Positions 50,325-59,311 of a stretch of 64,000 bases of DNA are shown in pieces (position 1 is the first letter of the stretch; each line of letters opens with the position of its first letter). The DNA comes from Lachnospiraceae bacterium (lineage in GTDB: Bacteria > Bacillota > Clostridia > Lachnospirales > Lachnospiraceae). The translations under genes were made by a program, and so were the position numbers. Below the pieces are notes generated by a model that saw nothing but the letters and a program-made list of their open reading frames with translations, made no database searches and had not been told where the DNA came from. The stretch spans positions 1-64,000 of the forward strand of contig JAKSHY010000017.1 of the NCBI GenBank assembly GCA_024399135.1. Direction: 5' to 3'.

Positions 50325-50945
50325 TTAAAGCATACAATTATCGTTGAAAGAATAGAACTCATCGTTTCCGACAATGATGTGATCAAGGAAACGGATGTCA
50401 AAGTATTTACAGGCTTCTTTAACCTTATTGGTGGATGTGATGTCTTGTTGGCTTGGTTTCAAACTTCCGCTTGGATGGTTGTGTGCCATAGCCAATGAAC
50501 AGCATCTTCCTGATTCAAGAGCATCCTTCATGATCATCTTCACATCTATGACAGAAAGAGCCAATCCACCCTTGGAGTGACAGACTTTCTTAAAAGGATG
50601 GTTAGCGTTGTCCATAAGAACGAACCATACCTCCTCGTGGTCAAGGTTCAACAAATTACCCTTCATATAATCGTACATTTCAGCACTATTTTTAATAGAT
50701 TCTATATCCTTAATTTTAGGGCGGGAGAAAAGTGTGTAAAGAGCTTTCATCTTCAAGGCGGTAGCCTTGCCAAGACCGTCAATTTTCAGGTTAAGAAGAC
50801 CATCAACGGTGCATGATGCCTGATTAAAGTAGTCGTTCAAAGCGACTGCACTCTCCCTGCTACCTGCGACAATGGTGAGCAGATCCAAGTCAGACAAAGT
50901 GTTCCAGCCGTAAACCTCGGCGTTCTCGCATATCATATCTTTCAT
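50325..50945 (-). CDS. radC: RadC-like JAB/MPN-domain protein
   Basis: 206 residues: N-terminal helix-hairpin-helix-like region (LLNLKIDGLGKATALKMKALYTL) and MPN+ domain with metal-binding motif HNHPSGSLKPSQQD (His155, His157, Ser159, Asp ~166). RadC proteins are common on mobile elements near ssb and antirestriction genes; the true activity is unsettled. Promoter -7 box TATCTTTG at 50986-50979. Confidence 0.88.
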   Translation of the reverse strand: MKDMICENAEVYGWNTLSDLDLLTIVAGSRESAVALNDYFNQASCTVDGLLNLKIDGLGKATALKMKALYTLFSRPKIKDIESIKNSAEMYDYMKGNLLNLDHEEVWFVLMDNANHPFKKVCHSKGGLALSVIDVKMIMKDALESGRCCSLAMAHNHPSGSLKPSQQDITSTNKVKEACKYFDIRFLDHIIVGNDEFYSFNDNCML

Positions 50946-51102
50946 ATTCAGAAGTATTTAATGTTTTATCTTACACTACAAAGATACTGATAATAAGGGT
51001 GTTAAGGAAAGAAAAGGAGGTGAAAGAGGTGAAAAAGGCAATGAATTCCGACGCTTCCCCTCCCTAAAAAACCTATCTTGGGAAGGAAATGAAAGGACAA
51101 AA

Positions 51103-51139
51103 AAAGGAACCTTCTGTCTTCACAGACAATGATTCCTTT
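51103..51139 (-). terminator. Terminator of the mobilization operon
   Basis: AAAGGAA..TGTCT / AGACA..TTCCTTT stem; minus-strand continuation TTTTTTTGTCC. Confidence 0.75.
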
Positions 51140-51204
51140 ATGTTGCTTTTATGTGTGTTACGCGAAGATACTCAATAAACACTTAATATGTCGCACAATT
51201 TTAT

Positions 51205-51306
51205 TACTTTTGCATTATATATTCTCACAGGGCTTGTGAAAGTCGGTGAGCATATTTAGAAGATTTTAATGTTTAAAATGGGGGGCAGGTAACTGTTCCC
51301 CATTTT
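51205..51306 (+). ncRNA. Candidate small RNA C
   Basis: -7 box TACTTTTG (51205-51212), then CTCAC/GTGAG stem containing GCTTGTGAAAG, ending at the AAAATGGG/CCCCATTTT hairpin with TTTTTT. Could instead be only the 3' end of the opposite-strand operon. Confidence 0.35.
51275..51306. terminator. Bidirectional hairpin after TOPRIM gene
   Basis: AAAATGGGG / CCCCATTTT directly after the TOPRIM gene stop codon. Confidence 0.7.
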
Positions 51307-52821
51307 TTATAACCTCATGCGCCTTGACTTCTCCTCGTCACTACCCTCCTCCACATCAGGATCCGTTTTCTTCTTGTCGGTAAGTTGGTTTTGGATCATC
51401 ACAACCACATCGGCGATATGACCAACCGCTTTCGTTTGCAACGAAAGCTCATCGAACTTTTCACGGAAAAGGTCATAGGACATCACCTTGCCCAACTTCA
51501 TTCCGTCAATCTTCGAGTTGATTGATTTGAGGAGTTTCAGATCATCGTTCCAATCCTTTGTCATGGCTTTCGCCTTGACCACGTTTTTCACCAATTCGGA
51601 GTTGATCACCATGGATGTAAGTGCGTCATCGGCGAACTTGTCATCCCTCGGTCTTGATACGATGACGGACTTGTTCTCGTCATCGGTGTCTATACGCATA
51701 TTCTCCGATTTCGGACTATTAAGGCATATTTCCTTGAATCCGTCATATAGGTCTGGGCGAACGGTGATGATATGTGCCTTGTACCCTTCCTGCTTTGCGG
51801 GAATTTCATTTATGAAGCACTTTGCGTTGCTCTTATCCTTGGTAGCCGCAGCTCCGCATATCAGCATCAGGTCATAATGGCTTCCTCTGCTGTCGTTGTC
51901 CGCACCGAGGAGCATCTTGAAGTCGGGAGTGAACTTGCTGATATTCTCTTTGAGGAGTGTCATGATCGCATCCACTTGACCAGGCATGAGATTGCCTTGG
52001 TGGGATATGTAGAGAGTGTTCGGATTTTGGGTTAACTCAAAATGGGCCATGCAGTCGAACTCACTCTCTCCGATGAAAACCTTGTCGATTTTGTCGGGGA
52101 TGTTCGAGTGCCAAATGGAGTGTTCGTGTTCCGAATTCGCCATGAACATGGAAGCGCATTTGTTTCGGTGTTGGTTGAAATAACGTATGTTCACGCCACC
52201 GAGTGTTCCGTCCGCTTTATAGCAGGGGAAAGCGAGGTCAGAACCTCTTCTTCTGCTGTCAACCTCCTTGTTGCAGTTGTAGTAGGTTCCCTTGAAGAGC
52301 GGATGCTCGTAGGTTTCCTTCGAGAATTTCCGTATCTGCGACAATAGGGTTGTGTTGACCGCCCATTTCATGAATAGTATTCCATCAGGAACGAAGAACG
52401 GCTCATCGGGTTTCTTGACGGGGATCTTCTGTTGGAACGCCTCCTTGTCCTCGATGGGCATATTGAGGTACGCTTTAAGGACTGATGCGATCGCCTCGTT
52501 CTCCTTGTAGGTACGCAAAGGAGGCGTGATTGTACCGTCCTTGATGCGGTTCTTCACGAACGCATAGAGGCTACCGCCGTCGCTGTCATCGTGAAGATTG
52601 GAATAGTGTTGTTGACCGGCGTTCTTCCGTGACTGCGATATGCAGATACGAAGTCCGTTGTCATGGTCATACACTGTGCCACCACGATATGACTTGGAGT
52701 TGTTCCTGACAAATCCGTATTTGATTGCCATCTCCTCGATGGAGATCATGTCGCACATTTCCTTGATGGATAAACTTTCTTCCATATTCCAAAATTTGGG
52801 GAAGCCTAATGACTTCCCCAT
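51307..52821 (-). CDS. TOPRIM-domain (DUF3991-type, primase-like) protein
   Basis: 504 residues. N-terminal region 'MAIKYGFVRNNSKSYRGGTVYDHDNGLRICISQSRKN ... DDSDGGSLYAFVKN' resembles DUF3991/CHC2-like primase modules; a TOPRIM core follows with 'VFIGESEFDCMAHFEL' (catalytic Glu ~250) and 'LLGADNDSRGSHYD' (~305). Probably acts on single-stranded plasmid DNA, for instance priming the complementary strand after transfer. Last gene of the mobilization operon. Confidence 0.75.
   Translation of the reverse strand: MGKSLGFPKFWNMEESLSIKEMCDMISIEEMAIKYGFVRNNSKSYRGGTVYDHDNGLRICISQSRKNAGQQHYSNLHDDSDGGSLYAFVKNRIKDGTITPPLRTYKENEAIASVLKAYLNMPIEDKEAFQQKIPVKKPDEPFFVPDGILFMKWAVNTTLLSQIRKFSKETYEHPLFKGTYYNCNKEVDSRRRGSDLAFPCYKADGTLGGVNIRYFNQHRNKCASMFMANSEHEHSIWHSNIPDKIDKVFIGESEFDCMAHFELTQNPNTLYISHQGNLMPGQVDAIMTLLKENISKFTPDFKMLLGADNDSRGSHYDLMLICGAAATKDKSNAKCFINEIPAKQEGYKAHIITVRPDLYDGFKEICLNSPKSENMRIDTDDENKSVIVSRPRDDKFADDALTSMVINSELVKNVVKAKAMTKDWNDDLKLLKSINSKIDGMKLGKVMSYDLFREKFDELSLQTKAVGHIADVVVMIQNQLTDKKKTDPDVEEGSDEEKSRRMRL
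52798..52819 (-). other. Intercistronic hairpin
   Basis: GGGGAAG / CTTCCCC stem between the 52831 gene and the TOPRIM gene start. Confidence 0.6.
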
Positions 52822-52830
52822 TTGAGTTTG

Positions 52831-55800
52831 TTAGAGTGATTTGCCTTTGTTCTTGCTTTGATCATTCTTGTCCTGTTCCTGGTCATTGGACTGAATGTTC
52901 TTATTCTTGTCGTTGAGCTTCGCATTGATTTCCTTCGCTTGTTGTTCCTTCATATCGGAAGCGACATCACTGAAGTATTCAAATTGCTGTTTGCTATTCT
53001 TGTAGGTCGTCTTGTCTGGAAGTTTACCATCATTTATGTGTTTCCAAACCTTCAAATCATTGGCAGCATCTTTTCCTTCCACTCTGACGCATCGAGAATT
53101 CGTCCATGTTTTGCTTTCTAATACGTTGATATAATTGCTGACAAAATTTTTGTCACCGGTTTTTTGTCGAATATAGTCGATCACTTTATCAACCTGCCCA
53201 AGACTATTATATTTGAACACATTCAAAGAAACCTGATTGATCATACCGTTCACTTTAAGGGCAATAACTTCGTCCTTCTCCCTTTTTAGAAGTGGCATTT
53301 TAAGTAACTCTTTTTTGGGAATGGTTATCTCGATTCTTGTGTTGTCGTAAGGTTGACCGTTCTTGTAAATCTTAGGATCGGCCACAACCCTATATTCAGG
53401 CACTCTACCACCTCTTTCATTGACGAGATCTCCGTTATTATTAAGATGTAGATTGTTCAAATGATAGTATTCACCATCTTTGGGCCTTTCGCAGATGGAT
53501 ATTCGGACATTACCAAAACGGTCACATTCTGGTAAGGATTTCAAATCGGTAGGATTCAATGTGAAATAAAAATCCCGTTCGGAAATATTCTTTCTTCCCT
53601 TATCTTCGATTGCGTCACCAAGATCCTTATGTTCATATTTGATTTTTGGTTCCTTGCTGATTTCCATGTTCTGCTTTGATTGGATGATTCGTTGGAAGGT
53701 GTTGGTCACTTCAACGCTACCTCTGTTCATTTTATAGAAGTCGGAAGGTTGTGATTTATCGGACACGGACTTGGATCTCTCGTTAAGACGGATGATTGGC
53801 GTATAGTCAGATTCTTCTCCGATAATGAGAGGAATTTTTTTCAGATCCACACCAACCTTTTCAGCCTTATATTTCAACTCCTTCAAGTCAAGGGAGAATT
53901 CAATAAAGGCATTTGTGTCGGAATATTTAACCTCGATGTCATTCACGAACGCAGGTTGTCCTTGTCTTTTGGCGATAACAAGAAATTTGTCCGCTTCGTT
54001 TTTGGAATTTTTATTGTCGATGATGGCGAAACTATAGAGTTCGTGATCAGACTTCTTGGTGATGTTCATCTTGTCAATCTTATTCGCTATGTCGTTCAGA
54101 TCTATCTGACAACGGTAAGCAGGAATAGGAGTGCAATTTTTGAGTTGACCGGATTCGGCATTAGAGATTTGTGCATAGCCCACCGCTGCCATTGGTGGAG
54201 TTTTAACAGTAATTTGGGAGAGTGGCTGTTTTTTTGATCTTTCTTCCCTCATTTCCAAATTCACTCGTTCCGTGGCAGGCAATTTGCTTGCAAGGACAGC
54301 ATCGTATTTATCAGCTCCATAATATTGCTTGATAGAGAAATCAACAGCGTCGTTCCTTTTATTCAATTTTTCAAGGCATTTGACGTAGGTATTGTAATCA
54401 TCATCCTTTTCCGCTATTGGAGAATATTTCTTCAAGTCCTCGATAATTTCTGATTGCTTATTCTTTACTTGATTAAGCAAATCCTGCATTCTTACTTCCT
54501 CAAAGTAAGTCAAATGTCTGACATCGTTTCTTGCCAATAACATTCTGATGTCATTTTCGTGTTCTGTAACATCGTTTTGGAGGTTTTGCAACTTCACATT
54601 AAGTTCGTTCTTACTTGAATAGTGTTCTTTGTCACCTTGTTGTTGAGTATTCGTATTTTCCTTCTTGATTGTGTCGAAGTGCATATTTAGGGAAAAGATT
54701 TCCCCGTCTATTTTCTTATTCAATTTCGTTAAATCCTCAACATATTTTTTATAAATCGGATCCGTTTCCACTTTGGTGGTATAGGAGTTGATTTCCTTAT
54801 CTACAAGCGAACGCATTGTTTTCAAATCATCCAAGGATTTTTTAAGGAGCAAGTTGCAATTTTCATCGTCATTATGAGTCTCCATTTTTGTTTCAATAAT
54901 GGTGATTCCATTGTGTTGAGCAGAGTATTTATCTTCAAATTGCTTCAACTTGTCGGCAAGTTCCTTCTCGGAAATAGTCTTTGTATCTTGCGTTTTGATG
55001 TCTTGTTGCGCAGACTTCTCTTGCTTTTGTTCCTTTTCGTTGTACTCGGAAAAATTGATGAATGTCTGCAAAGGAAGACCAGGTTGGGCTGCCTTTTTGG
55101 TTTTGGTGACAAGAAGTTGTGTGCCGTCGTCGTAATCCATGACCTTGATAGGCTTATTGACCTTGATAGGCTTATTGACCTTGAAAGGCTCATTGGATTC
55201 GAATGGGCCGTTGAATTCCGCGACAAGTGCCTCCGAATCGTATTTACTTGAAGTATTGTCGTAAATTATTTTGTCATCATCATCATCAAAGAAGTTGGAT
55301 GAGTCCTCATCCTGCTTCTCGAAACTACTGGATAGAGTCGTGTCGTTGTTGGAATTGTCTATGAGGTATTCGGACAACTTCTTCAAATCGGAGAAGTCAA
55401 AACCGTCCTCCTTCCCTATAGCTTCCTTGACCGCTTTTTGAATATCTTCCTTATCGGAAGCGTCATATCTGAAAGCGATGGCAAGGGTGTCACGAAGGCT
55501 ATCTTCCGTCTTGTTCAACTTGACCAATTCGGCGATCTCCTTTCCCTTGTCATCAATGATGGCATTGTAGAGTCCGTTTTGGCTGTTTTTTGTTTCGATG
55601 GTGTAGCCTTGGTAACTGCTCTTGTTTCCCTCCTGAATAGGATGGAACATTTTTGACAGTTGCCAGTCTTCCTTGGATTGTTTTATTCTTGCGGTGAGTG
55701 TAGGATCGTTAGCGACCTCCTTCTCAATTTGGCTCAAAGTGGCTCCGCATAATAGACGCACCTCCGGATAGAGTTCTTTGGGGAGGGAAAAAAGAACACG

Positions 55801-56124
55801 GGCATTTTCAACTTTTTCAGTTTTTTTTCTAACTGTTTCTCTTTGTTTAGCCGTGATAACCTTTGTTTTTAGGTCAATTTTTTTTTCTCCTGGTTTAATA
55901 GAAGAGTTAAAATTGTCAACTAATTTTTTTAGTTGCGACATATGATCGTTATGCTCTCCTGGTTGTCCACCTTTTATGAAGGTTATATGAGATTTGTCTG
56001 CTTTGATTAAATCAAGCAAAAACTTAGCCTCTTCTGTTGAATCGTCAAAGATTTGGAATTTACCTTTTAGGTCGGAAGAGTTAATAATGGAAATGCTATC
56101 CAAAAAATCTAACGAGTTGTTCAT
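52831..56124 (-). CDS. Very large helical protein of mobilization operon, unknown function
   Basis: 1097 residues, no recognised catalytic motif. Charged, coiled-coil-rich middle (~400-650), a tripled 'VNKPIKV'-like stretch near 310 encoded by 18-bp DNA repeats, and a more folded C-terminal half (~700-1040) with 'RVPEYRVVADPKIYKNGQPYDNTRIEITIPKKELLKMPLL'. Start overlaps the previous stop by ATGA. Large proteins of this style accompany relaxase genes on Bacteroidales elements; a structural or DNA-processing role is inferred only from position. Confidence 0.65.
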   Translation of the reverse strand: MNNSLDFLDSISIINSSDLKGKFQIFDDSTEEAKFLLDLIKADKSHITFIKGGQPGEHNDHMSQLKKLVDNFNSSIKPGEKKIDLKTKVITAKQRETVRKKTEKVENARVLFSLPKELYPEVRLLCGATLSQIEKEVANDPTLTARIKQSKEDWQLSKMFHPIQEGNKSSYQGYTIETKNSQNGLYNAIIDDKGKEIAELVKLNKTEDSLRDTLAIAFRYDASDKEDIQKAVKEAIGKEDGFDFSDLKKLSEYLIDNSNNDTTLSSSFEKQDEDSSNFFDDDDDKIIYDNTSSKYDSEALVAEFNGPFESNEPFKVNKPIKVNKPIKVMDYDDGTQLLVTKTKKAAQPGLPLQTFINFSEYNEKEQKQEKSAQQDIKTQDTKTISEKELADKLKQFEDKYSAQHNGITIIETKMETHNDDENCNLLLKKSLDDLKTMRSLVDKEINSYTTKVETDPIYKKYVEDLTKLNKKIDGEIFSLNMHFDTIKKENTNTQQQGDKEHYSSKNELNVKLQNLQNDVTEHENDIRMLLARNDVRHLTYFEEVRMQDLLNQVKNKQSEIIEDLKKYSPIAEKDDDYNTYVKCLEKLNKRNDAVDFSIKQYYGADKYDAVLASKLPATERVNLEMREERSKKQPLSQITVKTPPMAAVGYAQISNAESGQLKNCTPIPAYRCQIDLNDIANKIDKMNITKKSDHELYSFAIIDNKNSKNEADKFLVIAKRQGQPAFVNDIEVKYSDTNAFIEFSLDLKELKYKAEKVGVDLKKIPLIIGEESDYTPIIRLNERSKSVSDKSQPSDFYKMNRGSVEVTNTFQRIIQSKQNMEISKEPKIKYEHKDLGDAIEDKGRKNISERDFYFTLNPTDLKSLPECDRFGNVRISICERPKDGEYYHLNNLHLNNNGDLVNERGGRVPEYRVVADPKIYKNGQPYDNTRIEITIPKKELLKMPLLKREKDEVIALKVNGMINQVSLNVFKYNSLGQVDKVIDYIRQKTGDKNFVSNYINVLESKTWTNSRCVRVEGKDAANDLKVWKHINDGKLPDKTTYKNSKQQFEYFSDVASDMKEQQAKEINAKLNDKNKNIQSNDQEQDKNDQSKNKGKSL
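55141..55194 (-). repeat. Three 18-bp tandem repeats inside the 1097-aa gene
   Basis: GACCTTGATAGGCTTATT twice and GACCTTGAAAGGCTCATT once, encoding repeated NKPIKV/NEPFKV units; likely a slippage-prone linker. Confidence 0.85.
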
Positions 56125-56795
56125 GATATAGCGGCAGTAAGTTTGTTAATTGATTCGTTATTGATCTTGTTCAGGTTAGCCTGTCTGAATATAAGGGCAG
56201 CACCGTTAAGTAGTTTACTTGGTTCCAAGTAACGCTTATCTCTCATTTGGCTAATTAAGTTAAGTATGTCGCTTTGAGCTTCGGTTAACTCTTTTTTGTT
56301 AAGAGATTCAATGTTTGCAGAAACATAACTACATTTCTTTGTCAAGGACTCCATCAAGTCAATGATTCTTTTATTTTCATCATCATATTGGAGATCAACA
56401 TAGTTAATAAGATCCAATTCATTTTCGTCAACACCTTCCTCCTTCACATTAGAAGGAGTAAAAATTTTATCAGCTTCCCAAGATGCTTCAACTATTGTTT
56501 CAAAAATTTGGTTGTATTTGGAAACAATCTTGTCTGAATAAGTGAAAGAAAATGTTTTTATGTTGTTTTTATCGTTCTTTGCAAGAACATCATAAAATGA
56601 CATGAAATCATTGATAGGATTACTATTCATTAAAATTTCATAAACATCTTTGTAGATGCAATTTTTTGCAAATTCAATCATGTCAAAATTGTCCATGAGG
56701 GAATTGGGGAATGATGATTTATCTATATCACCATAATATTTTACATATAGATGGTTGATGAATTCACCAGCATCTTTGAATTTTTGTTTTTCCAT
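56121..56795 (-). CDS. Helical hypothetical protein of mobilization operon
   Basis: 224 residues, mostly helical and AT-rich; no family recognised. ATGA overlap with the large downstream gene suggests translational coupling and a joint role. Confidence 0.65.
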   Translation of the reverse strand: MEKQKFKDAGEFINHLYVKYYGDIDKSSFPNSLMDNFDMIEFAKNCIYKDVYEILMNSNPINDFMSFYDVLAKNDKNNIKTFSFTYSDKIVSKYNQIFETIVEASWEADKIFTPSNVKEEGVDENELDLINYVDLQYDDENKRIIDLMESLTKKCSYVSANIESLNKKELTEAQSDILNLISQMRDKRYLEPSKLLNGAALIFRQANLNKINNESINKLTAAIS

Positions 56796-56815
56796 AATCT
56801 GAAAAGATTTTAATG

Positions 56816-58873
56816 TTACATATTGTGTTTGGTTGTTTTGATTGTCTTGTCGTGTTCGGTCTTGGTCCCGTTGTTGTCAACGCTGAAATCGAGAGCCTTT
56901 CTTTGTGAGGTTTCTACCTTTGGTTTCTCGCCGTCGTTCGATTCGCGTTGCTTGGTCATGACCATAGGATCCTTGTCCTCTTTGAGGAGTTCAGTCCTCT
57001 CTCCGTAATTGTTGTTGCGGACTTGCGGAATGAATTCCTTGTCGATATGTTTGAGATGCAGGATATTTCCGTTGTTATGGGGTGACATGACTACCCATCC
57101 GTTGAACTTCTGGCCTGCGCTGTCTTTAAGGTTCTCAACATGGACAGGTTGGCCGCTACGTATCTTGCGAAGCTCCTCCTTGGTGCATTGTTCTGTGAAG
57201 AATTTAGGAAGTTTGACCTTGTTTGGATCGCAGGTGAACAATGTGTTGGTCTTGCTGTCGAGTCCTACCATCAGCATCTTTGTCTTTCCGTCCTCGGATG
57301 TGAAAGGAACAAGATGATTGAGTTGACCGTATTTCTTCAACATTTCCTTGTCTTCCTTCGTGAATTCAATGTCTCCGATCTTTTGTCTCTTATCGACGTT
57401 GTTCTTCGGAAGCACCGGCATCTTGCGGAATGTGAGTTTTCCGTCCTCATCGTTGGAAAGGGTGAGTTTGAAGCTTTGCTCAACCTCCTCGCCTTTCTTG
57501 TTCTTGCCCTTGACGGTGATGATGTCTGTGCTGGCATGGTTCCTCAATGCGTCGATGTTTTCCTTTGAAAGGGAGTTTTTATTTATATTGAATGACTTCA
57601 ATTGCTCCCAAGGAATATCGTCCTTCTCAATAACCTTGTTAGGAGTGTCGGATGCGACTGTCTCATGGATATTGAGGTTAGGTTGCTCCTTCTTCGCCAA
57701 AGAGGTTGGAGTGACCGTTTCCTGGTCTTGCGTCATAGAGAATTTGAACTGCTCGTCAAGAGAGTTTCCTCCAAGTTTCCTTGTGTCTTTCGCGTCATCC
57801 GAAATCGTGGATATGAGGTTGTTGCGTCTTGATAGTGAATTCGCGTATTGTCCAATGTCCTGCGGATTGTCTGTTCCGGGCATGAAGGACTTGATCTTAT
57901 CGAGTAACGCAGTCTTGTTTTCATGGAAGGATTGGACGAAGGAGAGGGTTCTGTCCTTTTCGGGAAGTTCAGCCTCTTGTTTCAGTTTGGATCTGATGCC
58001 CTTGCCTTCCTCCGTATTGGTGAAAGCGACATATTCCTCCGGAGTGAGGATCTTGACTTGGGTTGTGGCCTTCTCCTTGTCGGAAATGACGAGGGAAACG
58101 CAAGCGTCGTTGTTCTCCTTTTCTTCTGGTTTGTTGTTCTCGACGATGATGTCATCACCGTCCTGCTTAACGGAGTATCTTGATTCGATTTTGTCCTGGT
58201 TGTTGGCTTCGCCCTTCTTCGCCTCCTCTATGAGTTTATCCCTTTCCTTGATGTTATGGAGTCTCTTGAAGAAAGAGTCGAGTAATACGAGGAAAGGATC
58301 CCTCTCATGGGAGGTGTTTCTTTCCGCTTTCTCCTTGGCGTTCTTTGATGCCTGCTCGACCTTGCTGTTGAGCATTTTGTTGTTGATGTTGGTCTTGGCT
58401 CTTTCTATAGCCTTGATCTCATCCATGATACCGTCTTTGGCGGTGGTGTTGTTTTCCTTTTGCTCATCCAATTTCTTGGAGTCGTTTTGGTAGGAGTCGG
58501 TCATTTCGTTAAGCGCTTCCCTCTCCTCCAACGCCGAATTGAGTCTTTTGACTATGGGGTTGGATTTGTCCTCCTTGTCGATGTTCTCCAATGCGATCTG
58601 CTCTTCAAGTCTTTTGATCCTTCTGTCGGTTTCCGCTTTCTCGTCGTCCGTGTTGTCCAGTTTCTTGTCGAGGTTCGCCTTCTTCTCGTCAAACTCATTC
58701 TCGGATTGTTCAATCTTTTTTAGTTCGTCCTGTAGTTCTTGGAGGCGCGCGTTCAGAGTCTTGATTTGGGATTCCCTATCGCGTTCGTCCATAGGGATGT
58801 TGTTGTCGGAAGCCTTTTGGATGATGTCTTCGACCAACTTCGCTGATTCGTTTATTTCCAGGTTATTCTGCAT
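56816..58873 (-). CDS. DUF4099/DUF3945-type coiled-coil protein
   Basis: 685 residues. Residues ~20-200 form a long coiled coil (LNARLQELQDELKKIEQSENEFDEKKANLDKKLDN ...). 'PWEQLKSFNINKNSLSKENIDALRNHASTDIITVKG ... IEFTKEDKEMLKKYGQLNHLVPF' (~420-525) matches DUF4099, and 'LRKIRSGQPVHVENLKDSAGQKFNGWVVMSP' (~565-600) matches DUF3945. These domains occur in Bacteroidetes mobilization regions; DUF3945-like modules also resemble the C-terminal units of the TopB here. First gene of its transcript, behind an operator-like palindrome and a TATATTTG promoter. Confidence 0.75.
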   Translation of the reverse strand: MQNNLEINESAKLVEDIIQKASDNNIPMDERDRESQIKTLNARLQELQDELKKIEQSENEFDEKKANLDKKLDNTDDEKAETDRRIKRLEEQIALENIDKEDKSNPIVKRLNSALEEREALNEMTDSYQNDSKKLDEQKENNTTAKDGIMDEIKAIERAKTNINNKMLNSKVEQASKNAKEKAERNTSHERDPFLVLLDSFFKRLHNIKERDKLIEEAKKGEANNQDKIESRYSVKQDGDDIIVENNKPEEKENNDACVSLVISDKEKATTQVKILTPEEYVAFTNTEEGKGIRSKLKQEAELPEKDRTLSFVQSFHENKTALLDKIKSFMPGTDNPQDIGQYANSLSRRNNLISTISDDAKDTRKLGGNSLDEQFKFSMTQDQETVTPTSLAKKEQPNLNIHETVASDTPNKVIEKDDIPWEQLKSFNINKNSLSKENIDALRNHASTDIITVKGKNKKGEEVEQSFKLTLSNDEDGKLTFRKMPVLPKNNVDKRQKIGDIEFTKEDKEMLKKYGQLNHLVPFTSEDGKTKMLMVGLDSKTNTLFTCDPNKVKLPKFFTEQCTKEELRKIRSGQPVHVENLKDSAGQKFNGWVVMSPHNNGNILHLKHIDKEFIPQVRNNNYGERTELLKEDKDPMVMTKQRESNDGEKPKVETSQRKALDFSVDNNGTKTEHDKTIKTTKHNM

Positions 58874-58895
58874 GCTTTATAATATATATATATTA

Positions 58896-58903
58896 CAAAT
58901 ATA
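58896..58903 (-). promoter_or_regulatory. -7 box of the DUF4099 gene
   Basis: TATATTTG on the minus strand, 22 bp before the ATG (58873). Confidence 0.65.
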
Positions 58904-58944
58904 GTATGTAATTCCTTCCGAAGGAACAGAATAACGCAAAGTTT

Positions 58945-58956
58945 GGGGAATTTCCC
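58945..58956. promoter_or_regulatory. Palindromic operator-like site GGGGAATTTCCC
   Basis: Exact reverse complement of the site at 2034-2045 and likewise followed by GAATAAAT. Lies about 41 bp upstream of the -7 box of the DUF4099 gene and just after the XRE regulator gene. Confidence 0.55.
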
Positions 58957-58965
58957 GAATAAATT

Positions 58966-59301
58966 TTATATTATTTCGTTATTGAATTTGTATTTATGGT
59001 GTTTTTCCCTTTGTGATTGGATGTAGTCCAGGCTGAAATCGTCAATGAAGAGAAGTCTGATGTCTATCTTCTTTGACATGAGGTAAAGCATGAGTCTATA
59101 TATGATGACGGGATCCGTCACCCTCTTTCCGGATTCGAAGTCGCAGATTCTGTCAAGGCTGACACCAAGTATCTGCCCCATCCTTGTCTGGTTCTTTTTC
59201 AGGATGTTCCTTCTGATGAGAAGGAACCGCTCCCCTATTCGAGCCCGCATTTCCTCCGACTCCATGTCGAAGGGAAGCAGGTTTCTTTTGTTCTTGTTCA
59301 T
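58966..59301 (-). CDS. XRE-type helix-turn-helix regulator
   Basis: 111 residues. HTH at ~22-72 (IGERFLLIRRNILKKNQTRMGQILGVSLDRICDFESGKRVTDPVIIYRLMLYL). Sits between the coupling-protein gene and the DUF4099 operon. Likely represses or activates the mobilization genes, with the adjacent GGGGAATTTCCC palindrome as a candidate target (inference). Confidence 0.75.
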   Translation of the reverse strand: MNKNKRNLLPFDMESEEMRARIGERFLLIRRNILKKNQTRMGQILGVSLDRICDFESGKRVTDPVIIYRLMLYLMSKKIDIRLLFIDDFSLDYIQSQREKHHKYKFNNEII

Positions 59302-59311
59302 AGAATAATGT

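Larger units (their letters stand above)
50946..51306. other. Intergenic region between mobilization block and radC operon
   Basis: Holds the radC promoter, a TTAGGGAGGGGAAG motif on the minus strand (51054-51067), a terminator (51103-51139), a CGCGAAGATAC half-palindrome, and the candidate RNA C. No ORF supported. The region is a reasonable place to look for an origin of transfer, but no diagnostic nick sequence was recognised. Confidence 0.5.

Noticed and set aside
50946-51306. Origin of transfer
   Set aside because: Several inverted repeats are present, but none could be tied to a nick site; the relaxase N-terminus lies outside the window, so no claim is made.
57348-58493. 381-codon plus-strand frame opposite the DUF4099 gene
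   Set aside because: Antisense shadow of a well-supported coding region; composition is typical of a reversed coiled coil and no promoter was seen.
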